DNA of 64,000 nucleotides from Beijerinckiaceae bacterium. GTDB lineage: Bacteria; Pseudomonadota; Alphaproteobacteria; Rhizobiales; Beijerinckiaceae. Shown in pieces: positions 55,623 to 64,000 of the stretch (position 1 is its first letter; every line of letters begins with the position of its first letter). The translations under genes were made by a program, and so were the position numbers. The DNA lies in NCBI GenBank assembly GCA_947380915.1, contig CANCSY010000001.1, forward strand, positions 13,650-77,649, written 5' to 3'. Under the pieces are notes generated by a model. The model ran no database searches. It saw only the letters and a list, made by a program, of their open reading frames with translations, and was not told the origin of the DNA.

Positions 55623-56111
55623 ATGAGCGACCAGATTCAGATTGAAAAGGTGATCGCGCGGAATCAGGAATATCAAAGAAAAAGCCCACCTCCCTCCGTC
55701 AGCTCAACGGATTCGATCCGGACCACCGGTATTCTGCACTTCACGATCGGGGTGCGCGATCATGTGTCGGCTGCCGATTTCTATAGGGATGTCCTCGGCT
55801 GCAAGCACCTGCGCTCCAACTCGCGCTACTCCTTCATGGAGTGCCATGGCAGCTATTTCGTGCTTGCCAAGATGCCGGACCATGTCAATCCCAACAAGCC
55901 GGATGAAGAGGCCCATCATCACGCGTTCCTCGTCACGGAGGAGGAATTTGATCGTGCGATGGAAATCTTGTTCGCCCGGGGCATCAGGATCGTCAAATAT
56001 TCCGATGATGGGCATCGCAGCTTTCCCGGACGGCATGCATACTTCCATGACGCTGACGGCAATGCGCTTGAGATCTGCTATTTATACGAGAATGGCGAGC
56101 CTGCGGCGTGA
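55623..56111 (+). CDS. VOC family dioxygenase-like protein
   Basis: A 162-aa glyoxalase-fold protein: ILHFTIGVRDHVSAADFYRDVLG and FHDADGNALEICYLYENG mark the two halves, and histidines in HHHAF and the glutamate in LEICY are candidate metal ligands. Size and pattern suggest a small extradiol-type or glyoxalase-like enzyme. The start ATG 55623 is preceded by GGAGGGG. The SDR gene follows with a 4-base overlap (GTGA). Confidence 0.82.
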   Translation: MSDQIQIEKVIARNQEYQRKSPPPSVSSTDSIRTTGILHFTIGVRDHVSAADFYRDVLGCKHLRSNSRYSFMECHGSYFVLAKMPDHVNPNKPDEEAHHHAFLVTEEEFDRAMEILFARGIRIVKYSDDGHRSFPGRHAYFHDADGNALEICYLYENGEPAA

Positions 56112-56926
56112 TCATGGCCAGTTCAGATCTGTCGGTGTCCGACAGGACTATCCTGCTCACGGGCGCGAGCAGGGGTCTGGGCCGCGCCATGGCCCTGGGT
56201 CTCCTCAGGGAGGGGGCCCGCGTCATACTCGCATCCACCGGGCCCAGCGCTGCACTCGATGTGACGCTGGCGTCAGCCAGGGAATGCGCCCCGCAGAGCC
56301 GCTTCACAACAGTCTTCGGTGACCTGTGTCAATATGACGATTGCGTGCAGATTTGTGCACAAGCAAGCGCCGTTTTTGGCCCTATCGATGTCCTGATCAA
56401 CAATGCGGCCATTCCCATGGCTGGCGAGGGACCGCGGTTCTGGGAGATTGATCCACAGGACTGGAGCCGCATGACCAAAACCAATTGCGACTCGGTCTTC
56501 TACATGTGCCGGGCTGCGACGCCCGCCATGGTGGCGCGCGGCGCGGGCAAGATCATCAATATCTCGACAAGTGAGCGCACCATGGTGCGCCCGCGCTACT
56601 CGCCCTATGGTCCGAGCAAGGCTTTCGTCGAGGCCTGTTCACGCATCTGGGCTGGCGAACTCCAGGGCACCGGCGTGAGCGTGAATGTGCTCAGTCCCGG
56701 TGGCGCCATTGACACGGCTTTCGACGTCACTGGCGTCCAGACGCATGGCAAGTCATTCCTTCCGGCCTCGGTGATGGTTCAGCCCGCCGTATGGCTCAGC
56801 TCCGCCGCCTCCGATGGGATCTCCGGTGAGCGTTATGTGGCGAGCCTCTGGAAAGAGGAACTCCCGCTGCCGGAGCGCATCGCTGCGGCCCGCCAGTGTG
56901 GAGCTGATGCGCCGCGCATCATGTAG
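56108..56926 (+). CDS. SDR family oxidoreductase
   Basis: A 272-aa classical SDR with TGASRGLGRAMALGLL, NNAA (VLINNAAIPMAG) and the active-site Ser in NISTSERTM and YGPSKAF for Tyr and Lys. Start is GTG 56108, overlapping the VOC stop, or ATG 56114. Likely the second step after the VOC enzyme. It resembles the SDR at 4462 in the cofactor region and in the S-T-S region before YGxxK. It is convergent with a TctC gene. Confidence 0.87.
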   Translation: MIMASSDLSVSDRTILLTGASRGLGRAMALGLLREGARVILASTGPSAALDVTLASARECAPQSRFTTVFGDLCQYDDCVQICAQASAVFGPIDVLINNAAIPMAGEGPRFWEIDPQDWSRMTKTNCDSVFYMCRAATPAMVARGAGKIINISTSERTMVRPRYSPYGPSKAFVEACSRIWAGELQGTGVSVNVLSPGGAIDTAFDVTGVQTHGKSFLPASVMVQPAVWLSSAASDGISGERYVASLWKEELPLPERIAAARQCGADAPRIM

Positions 56927-56943
56927 ATTGGCGCCAGCAGCGA

Positions 56944-58011
56944 TCAACGGCCATCGCCTGAGCCGACGGCCTTGCGCGCCCGCTCAATGAGATCTTCAGG
57001 AAGCGCATAGACCGCGTCGAGCATCTTCTGCATGTCTGCGCCGGATACCGCGTCAATAGCTCCCACGGTCTTGGACGCATCTGCTCGGAAGGCTTCGTCG
57101 CGCATGGTCGCATCGAAAGCGTCACGCAAGGCGGAGATCCGTTCGGCGGGCACTTTTTGCGCAGCGAAATAGGGCCGTCCCAGCGCCTTGTTCTGCATCA
57201 GCAAGGTCAGAACAGCGCGTTCGTCCGGTGTACGCGCCAGATCCAGAATGAAGGGGACGCCGGCAAGCGCGGGCGATGCGACAGGTTCAAGCGCAAATTG
57301 CAGCAAGAACCGCACGCGTTTCTCGCTGATCCAGTCCGGGTGGCGACTTTCGATGTCGGACCAGGACCAGTTCGCAACCCCCTGCACCTCGCCACGCTGC
57401 ATGGACAGGATGATTTCGTTTTGTCCGGGATAGCCGCTGACGATCTTCAGGCGGGTTCCGAAAAGGTTGTTGAGGGTTCGGGCAAAAAGCTCGGTGTCCG
57501 TGGAAGGGCCATTGCCTCCGATGATCATCTCCCCGGTTCGGAGATCCTCGAAGCTTTGCTGGGGCGCGGTTTGCCAGGCGACGAACACGCCCGGCTCCTT
57601 GGCCGTGCTGCCGAGCCATTGCAGGCGCTTGAGATCGAGCTTGACGCCTGCCTGGCCGAAAAGGAACTGGAAGGGGACCGGACGCTGGACTGCGGCGATC
57701 ACCGTTCCGTCTGTCGGCGCTGCGTCCGCCACGAAACTCGCAGCCGCCAGCGAACTGGCGCCTGGCTTGTTCTGAACGATGATCGTGGGCTGGCCGGGAA
57801 TGTATCTGCCCATATGCCGGGACAGCGCTCGCGCAGTCAGATCATAGCCGCCGCCCGCGTCTGAGCCAACGACAATGGTGACGGTCCGGCCCCGATAAAA
57901 GTCGGCGACGGAATTCATGGTCTGGGCGACAGCCTCTCCCATCAGCGCGCAGGCGAGAAAAAGCGTCAAGCCAATTGTGCGACGGATGCGATGGTTCCAA
58001 CTGTTCGTCAT
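56944..58011 (-). CDS. TctC/Bug family periplasmic binding protein 5
   Basis: A 355-aa binding protein with a signal peptide (LTLFLACALMGEAVAQ) and typical features DFYRGRTVTIVVGSDAGGGYD, VQNKPGASSLAAASFV and LSMQRGEVQGVANW. The start overlaps the stop of the TctC gene at 58008 by four bases (ATGA), so these two are co-translated in tandem. Two different binding proteins in one operon suggest two related substrates or two loading steps. Confidence 0.88.
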   Translation of the reverse strand: MTNSWNHRIRRTIGLTLFLACALMGEAVAQTMNSVADFYRGRTVTIVVGSDAGGGYDLTARALSRHMGRYIPGQPTIIVQNKPGASSLAAASFVADAAPTDGTVIAAVQRPVPFQFLFGQAGVKLDLKRLQWLGSTAKEPGVFVAWQTAPQQSFEDLRTGEMIIGGNGPSTDTELFARTLNNLFGTRLKIVSGYPGQNEIILSMQRGEVQGVANWSWSDIESRHPDWISEKRVRFLLQFALEPVASPALAGVPFILDLARTPDERAVLTLLMQNKALGRPYFAAQKVPAERISALRDAFDATMRDEAFRADASKTVGAIDAVSGADMQKMLDAVYALPEDLIERARKAVGSGDGR

Positions 58012-59024
58012 TGCGTGAGCTCCCGCGCCTGTCTGACCACATCCGGACTGCTTGATTCAAAAGCTGCAAGAATTGCAGACTCCAATTCCGCCCCCGAGCG
58101 CGGCAGTATGCGCAACTGCGACTTCTGCGCCTCGGCGATATACTCAGGATCCCTGAGCATGGACTGGAAGGCGGCGCGAAGGCTCGCCACCACGTCATCC
58201 GGCGTTCCATTTGGCGCCGCAAGGCTGCGGCCAATCAAACCAATCGTATCAAAGAGAGCGACAAGCGGACGATCCTGCTGTTTGACGAGATCGCGAAGTA
58301 GCGGTGTCGACGGCGCATCCGGATCCGCACTGGCCCCGACCTGAATCACAGGTACGGCGAATCCGCCCGGCTCGAACCAGGCCGGACGCGACTGTTTCCA
58401 GACCTGCCAGGCCTGCAGCGTTCCATCGATCTCGCCCTTGTCCATGGCGAGGATCATTTCGCGCGACGCCTCGTATCCGCCGACCGGCTTGATCTTGAGG
58501 TTGAGCAAAGGCCCCGCAAGCGCGGGAATCATATAACCAGTCGATCCCTTGCCGGAACTGCCCATGAATGTGTCGGCGGCTTGCATGCCCTGAATCGACG
58601 CATTCGGACCACGGCGCACGACCCAGAAGGTATTCTGCTGATCCGCCGTGCCAATATAGCGAAATTTGCGCGCATCATAGAGCAGCCCTTCGGGGGCGAG
58701 AAGCTGGGTGACCACAGTCGTATCCGGCGGCAAGAAAATCTGCGTGCCGTCATTGCGCATGCGCGACGCAGCTTCATTGAGAAGCCGGACGCCGCCCGCA
58801 CCGGGGGTCGACTGCACCACCATGCCCGGCTGGCCCGGCAGAAATCGGCCCAGATGATGGGCGAAGAGTTGCGCATAAAAGTGGTAGCTGCCCCCGACCC
58901 CATAGCCAATTGAAATTGTGACGGTCTTGCCGCGGAAGTCGACATCGGCCAGCGCGGGAAACGTCATCGCCCAAACAGATGTCAAAACCGCCGCTACTTG
59001 CAATATGCTGCGCAGAAGGATCAT
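58008..59024 (-). CDS. TctC/Bug family periplasmic binding protein 6
   Basis: A 338-aa binding protein. The signal peptide is ILQVAAVLTSVWAMTFPALAD and the mature part starts VDFRGKTVTISIGYGVGGSYHFYAQLFAHH. This opening lacks the usual Asp-rich pocket motif of the others, so the ligand is likely different. GGGAGA precedes the ATG at 59024. It is first of a tandem TctC pair. Confidence 0.87.
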   Translation of the reverse strand: MILLRSILQVAAVLTSVWAMTFPALADVDFRGKTVTISIGYGVGGSYHFYAQLFAHHLGRFLPGQPGMVVQSTPGAGGVRLLNEAASRMRNDGTQIFLPPDTTVVTQLLAPEGLLYDARKFRYIGTADQQNTFWVVRRGPNASIQGMQAADTFMGSSGKGSTGYMIPALAGPLLNLKIKPVGGYEASREMILAMDKGEIDGTLQAWQVWKQSRPAWFEPGGFAVPVIQVGASADPDAPSTPLLRDLVKQQDRPLVALFDTIGLIGRSLAAPNGTPDDVVASLRAAFQSMLRDPEYIAEAQKSQLRILPRSGAELESAILAAFESSSPDVVRQARELTQ

Positions 59025-59525
59025 GAATCTCTCCCAGATGAATGCTCTTTCGATGCAGGACCATGATGACCGAAGCCTCATCGACATAAGTCAGCTTTTG
59101 GTCAGCAGCGTTCGGGGTTTCGATATCGAGACCGTGCAAGTTCAGGGTCGGGCGCTGGAACAATCGCGCCTGTTCAAGGGGGAATACATCGGGTTGGGCA
59201 CGCACGGCGCAAGGCGCGTTGGCGTAGGCTCCCCAGCGCCAGGCAAGGGGGGAATTCAGTGGCGTTTGCGACGGCTGCACCGACCCCTCCCACCCTTTCA
59301 AGTAAGCCGATTTAATCAAACCAGCGCAGATCTGACAAGCGCAACAAAACAGCCGATCGCGTCAGCAGTATGCTTGCGGATTCAGCGCGCTGCACATAAA
59401 GAGGCCACGGCGGCGAACAAAAGACGGGCGCCTCAAGCCGACCCTTTGAACGCAACGCCGACAGGGTCCCGCACGTTTTAACCTGGTTGAAGAAATTGAA
59501 TGGGCCGATTTTAAAACAGAAGCCT
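59025..59525. other. 500-base intergenic region without a supported gene
   Basis: It lies upstream of the TctC pair and downstream of the esterase gene, both on the minus strand. The open frames here (for example 58918-59481 on the plus strand) do not look like proteins. It must carry the promoter of the TctC pair. Confidence 0.5.
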
Positions 59526-60557
59526 TTAATGAAGCTTTGGCGTTCGCTGCGGAACATTTCTGGCGATCCAGTCCAAAATCCAGTCCGCCACCTGCAGGTT
59601 GTTGGTGTCCATCATCATCATATGGGTGTTACCCCGAACACCCTTTTCATAGGTTGCGAGGAAGTCCGCTTTTCCTCCCGCGCTCGCAACCTGCGCGACG
59701 GCTTTCCTGCATTCGGCGTCGCCATTCCACCCGTGATCTCCCGCCACGTTCAACCATGGAACGCCGGCCATGACCTTCGCCTGCTCAGGACTGAGATTGC
59801 ATCCCGAGCGTCCTTCCACATTGATGAGGGCCTTCACCAGGTCCGGGCGCGCCAGTGCGGTCTGCGTGCCATAGGTTCCCGACTGGGAATGAACCATGAC
59901 CATGGCAGGCCCGATCTTGCCCAACAGAGCCACCAGGGCTTCCACCGTTCTATGCGGCGGTTGTCGAAGCGTGGCCTCCGTATTGGGGACGAGTTGCGCC
60001 ATATATTGATCGACATGTTTTTGCGGGAACTTTGAGTCCGGCCACCATTCGTCAGGCTTGGGGCCGAAGCGAAACACGCCCCAGGCGCGCTCGTAAGTGA
60101 ACTGCACAATCCCGCCCTTGGGGATCAGCGTTGCATCACCCTTTGTTTGAGCCTGATTGACGGGTTCCGGGTTCCAGCCCGAGCGAGCCCTGCCAACGTG
60201 GTCGACGACATAAACCGTGTATCCCCTGCGCAGAAAATGTTGTTTCCAGCCGTCGCGACCATCGGGCGTCGTGTCATAGGTTTTCCCGGTATGTCCCGAT
60301 CCATGAACCATGATGATCGGGAAGGCGCCCGGCTTTTGTCGTTTCGGGACAGCATATTCGACATACATCTGATTGACGACGACACGCCCGCCAGGAGCCT
60401 CACCGCCTGGATTGTCTGTCCGAACGACTTCCCCGTTGACGAAGAAGCTGCCCTGGTCCTTCAGAACCGGAGGCTCGCTGGCGATGGCGGGGCAAATCCA
60501 TGAAGCCATGGCGGCGCAGATACACGACAACTGAAGACGGATCGTTTGTCTCGACAT
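59526..60557 (-). CDS. secreted alpha/beta hydrolase (esterase-like)
   Basis: A 343-aa exported hydrolase: signal peptide (CICAAMASWICPAIASEP), HGSG oxyanion motif (IIMVHGSGHTGK), nucleophile elbow VHSQSGTYG (HSQSG replaces GxSxG), and a late catalytic histidine in GNTHMMMMDTNN. Two cysteines near the middle could form a disulfide. Probably cleaves an ester in the periplasm. A tandem 12-base repeat lies about 90 bases upstream of the start, in the spacer after the amidohydrolase gene. Confidence 0.85.
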   Translation of the reverse strand: MSRQTIRLQLSCICAAMASWICPAIASEPPVLKDQGSFFVNGEVVRTDNPGGEAPGGRVVVNQMYVEYAVPKRQKPGAFPIIMVHGSGHTGKTYDTTPDGRDGWKQHFLRRGYTVYVVDHVGRARSGWNPEPVNQAQTKGDATLIPKGGIVQFTYERAWGVFRFGPKPDEWWPDSKFPQKHVDQYMAQLVPNTEATLRQPPHRTVEALVALLGKIGPAMVMVHSQSGTYGTQTALARPDLVKALINVEGRSGCNLSPEQAKVMAGVPWLNVAGDHGWNGDAECRKAVAQVASAGGKADFLATYEKGVRGNTHMMMMDTNNLQVADWILDWIARNVPQRTPKLH

Positions 60558-60649
60558 GGCTCATCCCTCCCTTTTGTGTGGCGTTATCGCTCGCCACCGG
60601 CAGGATAGAGGGAAAATCACCATTCACAAGGGACCCTTTCAGGATCCCC

Positions 60650-60673
60650 GTACATATGATTGTACATATGATT
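60650..60673. repeat. tandem duplicated 12-mer (GTACATATGATT x2)
   Basis: Two exact copies of GTACATATGATT stand head to tail, about 93 bases upstream of the esterase start and 50 bases after the amidohydrolase stop. Each holds the CATATG palindrome. Possible regulator site or a slippage product. Confidence 0.55.
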
Positions 60674-60723
60674 CATGAAATTTGGGGATCACGACGCCGT
60701 CGTGTCATGGTCTCACCGTTAAA

Positions 60724-61830
60724 CTACACCCGCAAGATCACCGCCACAGGGCCGCCACCTGGCGGACCTTGATGCTCGGCGCCGCCCGAGACGAATATCG
60801 CCGGACAACCGGTCAAACCCGCGATGACCCCGCCGACGGCGGCGCGGGCGTGACGGGTTGCCGAGATGTCGGTATCGTCCAGCATGGTGTGGCGCCAACC
60901 GCGCACCAGGCCATCCGGTGAGGGATCGGCTTTGGCCAACACATTGACGATGCGCGACGCATCAACGACGTCCGAACCCGGGCGATAGGCGCCGACGCGG
61001 CGCAGCGCCTCGAACACGGCGGCGGAATCAATCGCGTCCTGCATTACAGCATGATCGATCGTGAAATCCCCGCCTGCCTGGTCCGCGTTGCCAAGCACGA
61101 TGACAATGTTGTTGTTCAGTTCGATACCCGCCGAGGCAGAGGCCACGCCGGACGCGAGCGACCAATCGGCCAGCACCGCGGCCTCGTCGACCGGGGTCGC
61201 GATTTCGCCCATGGCGACGCCGACACCGATGGCGGAGGCGCCGCGAGAATAGGCCATGGATTTATACGCATTCTCCGTCACCGGCTCATGTCCGGCCCGG
61301 CGCGCGGCCTGAACCCGTTCGGCCGTGAGCAAAGGACACTTCACCTGCACCCAATGCACATCGGCGGGGCTGGCTATGCCGGCGTCGAGCATGGCGGCCC
61401 TGACGGCGGCGGCGGTCTCCTCGATCTGCGGGGTGCGGCCGATTTCCTGCGGCAGGAAATCGCGCGTCGCCGCGACGCCAATGGCGAGACGTTTGCCCTG
61501 ACTGGCGGGCGCAGATGTCTGTGCAGGCACGCGTGCGAAGATCGTGGCATGCGGGCTCAGGACGCCTTCAGTGCCTCCCGACACCACCATGGCGATACGG
61601 CGCTCCACCTCGGCGGCCGTGGCGCGCAGATAGGGCGCAAGCGTCGCCGCAAAGGCCGCGCAGGTATATTCGCGCGTGAAATCATTCACCCCGCCATTGC
61701 CCTCGGTTTTCGCGAGAATCGCCACGATATGCGCCGGGTCAAGCTGTCCGTCCCCGATCAGGCGCATAAGCCCCGACATATCGGCAGGCCCCCCCATGGC
61801 GATGCGGAAAATGTCGGTACGGTATGACAT
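60724..61830 (-). CDS. ring-opening amidohydrolase of the cyanuric acid hydrolase / barbiturase family
   Basis: A 368-aa protein of the AtzD/TrzD/barbiturase family. The threefold repeat fold is marked by AILAKTEGNGGVNDFTR (lysine at about 41), VVSGGTEGVLSPHATIF (serine at about 84), VQVKCPLLT, SMAYSRGASAIGVG and FVSGGAEHQGPPGGGPVA. The Ser-Lys pairs of all three repeats are recognisable. The family opens the ring of cyanuric acid, barbituric acid or related cyclic amides. Which substrate applies cannot be told from the motifs. It is a single gene with 50 bases to the tandem repeat upstream of the esterase. Confidence 0.88.
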   Translation of the reverse strand: MSYRTDIFRIAMGGPADMSGLMRLIGDGQLDPAHIVAILAKTEGNGGVNDFTREYTCAAFAATLAPYLRATAAEVERRIAMVVSGGTEGVLSPHATIFARVPAQTSAPASQGKRLAIGVAATRDFLPQEIGRTPQIEETAAAVRAAMLDAGIASPADVHWVQVKCPLLTAERVQAARRAGHEPVTENAYKSMAYSRGASAIGVGVAMGEIATPVDEAAVLADWSLASGVASASAGIELNNNIVIVLGNADQAGGDFTIDHAVMQDAIDSAAVFEALRRVGAYRPGSDVVDASRIVNVLAKADPSPDGLVRGWRHTMLDDTDISATRHARAAVGGVIAGLTGCPAIFVSGGAEHQGPPGGGPVAVILRV

Positions 61831-62483
61831 GCGGACTTACTCCACGTCAGGCGGCGTCTGGAACGCGCAGGCGTTTCGAGAGCGGCGGATGAAAACAAGA
61901 TCAAATATCTGCATGGGCCATTCGCTGCACCATCAGGCGCCGGTGGGGCGTCTATGCAAAATAGACTTCATATTCGGGCTCAGAACAAGCATTGGATTTC
62001 TATTTGACGCCTTGTTCTGTGTAGGCGCCTTGGGCCACGATCTGCAATTTGCTGAAATGGCTCATGGTACAAACCTGGATTGTCGGCATCTTGCCCGCTA
62101 CCCAGTCATGTTGTGATCGACTTCAGCTGATTCCCGCCAAAATATCAGGCTAAAATCGGGATAACTCTGTTGACGAGCGCAGAAGCCGCCAAACCCCAAA
62201 ACAAAGGTTCCGCATCAAATTTCATAGGTACACGATAAGAAACGATCATTGGCTCAAAGCAAGACGCAATGAACTCGATAAAGCATTCAAGCTCAACAGA
62301 CCGGACGTGCCCGGCGGTTTGTTGAAGGCGGCAACGCTGATCCGATTTATTTCGCCAGACAAAAAGCGCGCTGAACGACGGCTGTTAATGATCGGCAAAC
62401 CACGCTCATCAGTAAGGGGAGGAACGAACCATCGCCGCGCCATCTTAGCGCTGCGCCCAAGCCGTTACACTCCCATCGCTGTC
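61831..62483. other. 650-base intergenic region without a supported gene
   Basis: Between the ring-opening amidohydrolase (start at 61830, minus) and the end of the PopZ-like gene (minus). Short open frames (61676-62116 plus, 62246-62443 minus) have no recognisable product. It holds the promoter of the amidohydrolase gene. Confidence 0.5.
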
Positions 62484-63164
62484 TTATCGGCGACTGCGCA
62501 ATATGCGATCGATCTCCTGGCGCACCAAACGCTCCACAATTTCTGACAGGTTGGCCTCAAGCCAGGGTTTTACAATGGGACGTATTACTACGCGGACGCT
62601 CTCCTCCACCAAGCCTTCATTTTGCAGCACCACAGCGGTCGCCAGAGCATTGAAGGACGAGCTGACGCTTATGTCGGAGCCCGGCGAGACAAGAGACCCG
62701 TCGACATGATCCATCTGGTCGACATGCGTCGTCTGCGAATCATGAAAACGAGTCGGCAGATCAGATGCCGCGCGCTGAACGGACTCAATATCCGCACGGA
62801 AGGCAGGGCCGGCCACGCGCTGGGCTGCATTTTTCCTCGGGTTACGTCTAAAATGATCTTGCACGGGCGCTTGTGGCCCTTTGCTTGAGGGGGGCTGAAG
62901 CGAGTCCAATTCGCCATAACCCTTATAGACATCGGCATCACTGTCCCGCTCAGATGGAAGCGCATGCCCAGGGGAAGATAGCGATCGCAATAAGGGAATG
63001 ATCTGATCATCAGGAATGATACGGCGAATAGACGCCAGTATCTCTTCCATCGAAGCTTCCTTGTTACGTTTCTCAGTGACCACTTCTTGAGAACGCTCGT
63101 CCACGTCTTCCGGTACGCGATTAGATGTCACGTCTTTAAAAGACTTCTGCAAAGCACGCAGCAT
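62484..63164 (-). CDS. PopZ/DUF2497 family protein
   Basis: A 226-aa protein whose ends match the DUF2497 (PopZ) pattern: near the N terminus EASMEEILASIRRIIPDD, and at the C terminus VVIRPIVKPWLEANLSEIVERLVRQEIDRIL. The middle is a long, charged, disordered linker. In Caulobacter PopZ forms a polar network that holds the chromosome origin; distant members are found through Alphaproteobacteria. Most DUF2497 genes lie upstream of valS; this one does not, so it may be an extra, diverged copy. The start is ATG 63164 with GGGAG upstream. Confidence 0.75.
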   Translation of the reverse strand: MLRALQKSFKDVTSNRVPEDVDERSQEVVTEKRNKEASMEEILASIRRIIPDDQIIPLLRSLSSPGHALPSERDSDADVYKGYGELDSLQPPSSKGPQAPVQDHFRRNPRKNAAQRVAGPAFRADIESVQRAASDLPTRFHDSQTTHVDQMDHVDGSLVSPGSDISVSSSFNALATAVVLQNEGLVEESVRVVIRPIVKPWLEANLSEIVERLVRQEIDRILRSRR

Positions 63165-63346
63165 GTTCAAGCTCCCAGCCGACAGCAGCCGAAACGGCCG
63201 TATGGTTAACTTGTAACCCATGCTACTCGGCGAGCAAGACACAAGCGCATAATCCCTGTGGGAAAAATAAATTTTTGGCTGACTGCCATCCATTATACTG
63301 CAGTCCGACAATGAGACAAAGCTTAGCGCTAGTCACGCCGTGATTT

Positions 63347-63586
63347 CTACCCCCGTGGCGACATCGACGGTAATTTCGCGCTGTTCAGCCCGCCTTTTCT
63401 TGACATCTTATGTCCATGGCGGTGGCGCAGCCATGCTTGGTTATATTGCTCGCCGAATATCGCCAATCCTGAGCTTAAGTAGTCCAGGGTTGCGATGAGC
63501 CCTTCCCATAGCAACTGCCTCTTGAGCGTGAGAATGGCGCTCGTGAGCCGTCTGGCCCCGGGTCGCCCCGAACATCCTCGGAACGA
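63347..63586 (-). pseudogene. remnant of an IS3-type (integrase-core) transposase C terminus
   Basis: In the minus-strand frame the translation ILTLKRQLLWEGL, then IFGEQYNQAWLRHRHGHK, matches in spacing the end of IS3-type transposases (IRTLKENLLW, and YNREWLVERHG). There is an upstream stop codon and no start, and the frame ends at a TAG at 63347. No inverted repeats or the rest of the gene were found. It is a decayed end of an insertion sequence. Confidence 0.45.
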
Positions 63587-63874
63587 TCAAGTTAAAAATT
63601 GGGCAAAATACCCGCCGATCCACAACCACTTCTGTTCCACCCAATCGTGCAGAGGGCTGACATTCAGGAGGGCGGTGCTGGGGTTATGCCAAGTACCAGT
63701 TTCCAGAAAAGCACTTCGAAGACGTCGGCTATCACGAACCGCGGGTGGAAAGCGGCACTGCCAGATTCCGTCTTTGACGTCGCCTCGCTGGAAGAGTGCG
63801 ATCCGACCACTGGCTATTTTGAACTGGTTCTGAGCATGCGGCATTCGAGGCCCGCATGATGGTCGTGTCGACCT

Positions 63875-63917
63875 GAATAAAAAATAGGGCTACCACATTT
63901 TGTATGTGATAGCCCTA
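63875..63917 (-). terminator. Rho-independent terminator, minus-strand oriented
   Basis: TAGGGCTA and TAGCCCTA form an 8-bp stem, extended inside by CACA and TGTG, and on the minus strand it is followed by a run of six T and TATT. It would stop a minus-strand transcript coming from beyond the right edge of the window. Confidence 0.8.
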
Positions 63918-64000
63918 AATTCTTGTAAAACATACAAGATGTTGTGTTTTTCGCTGCTAAAAGTTTTAGCGCGAATAGTACATGAACATGAAAGAAAGCC

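Larger units (their letters stand above)
63165..64000. other. right-end region, no intact gene
   Basis: Apart from the transposase remnant and the terminator there is no gene I can support. Short overlapping frames on both strands (63495-63859) give no recognisable product. An AT-rich stretch with small inverted repeats (63922-63938 and 63956-63970) reaches the window end and may be a promoter region. Confidence 0.45.

Noticed and set aside
58918..59481. 187-aa open frame in the spacer and over the start of a TctC gene
   Set aside because: No ribosome site or recognisable fold, and it runs antisense into the TctC signal peptide.
63495..63859. Overlapping short frames on both strands at the right end
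   Set aside because: None gives a recognisable product; likely non-coding or debris around the transposase remnant.
1..64000. CRISPR arrays, toxin-antitoxin, prophage or integrase genes
   Set aside because: Searched by eye; no regular repeat-spacer pattern, no Cas motifs and no integrase were seen. The only mobile-element trace is the degraded transposase end near 63.4 kb.

Overview
The window is GC-rich chromosomal DNA from an alphaproteobacterium, most likely a member of the Hyphomicrobiales (Rhizobiales). This rests on the sfsA, cinA-like, map, radC and gpt genes lying close together, a PopZ/DUF2497-family protein, a small CHCC zinc-finger protein, an Omp25/31-like beta-barrel and many tripartite-tricarboxylate (TctC/Bug) binding proteins. 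No phage, plasmid or CRISPR sequence was seen. One degraded transposase fragment lies near the right end. No database search could be run, so all family names come from reading motifs.

Left part (1 to about 16.2 kb) is mostly housekeeping: a lytic transglycosylase, two related FAD monooxygenases on either side of a zinc-finger protein, tRNA-Leu(TAA), a KGG-repeat stress protein, an SDR, xanthine phosphoribosyltransferase, a membrane sulfatase/LTA-synthase-like enzyme, a CinA-like protein, SfsA, two glycosyltransferases, an FkbM methyltransferase, a DUF2946 plus YcnI (copper-type) pair, methionine aminopeptidase overlapping RadC, a small hydrolase and an outer-membrane barrel.

Middle part (16.2 to about 41 kb) holds the most unusual content. 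A Tat-exported animal-type haem peroxidase is in an operon with an OmpR/EnvZ-type pair. Divergent from it is a two-gene module: a one-helix membrane protein with four cysteines, translationally coupled to a potassium channel that carries TWO complete voltage-sensor domains before a single pore (S1-S4, S1-S4, S5-P-S6). A second copy of the whole module lies about 16 kb away in opposite orientation (37162-39353) with a GFG instead of a GYG filter. Between and around them are catabolic genes (luciferase-like monooxygenases, SDRs, alpha/beta hydrolases, an enoyl-CoA hydratase), a c-type cytochrome with a beta-propeller-like region, a GAF hybrid histidine kinase, and periplasmic binding proteins.

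Right part (41 to 64 kb) is an accessory catabolic region: a TauD dioxygenase, a methyltransferase/dehydrogenase/aminotransferase operon, a seven-repeat RTX protein, an LVIVD-repeat protein, VOC enzymes, a flavoprotein like tricarballylate dehydrogenase, a 4,5-dihydroxyphthalate-decarboxylase-like protein, three more TctC proteins, an esterase, a cyanuric-acid-hydrolase/barbiturase-family enzyme and a PopZ-like protein. In all there are six TctC proteins, one TAXI-like protein and one binding-protein-fold decarboxylase, but no TctA/TctB or TRAP permease. The binding proteins therefore probably work with permeases encoded elsewhere, each next to the enzymes for its substrate.
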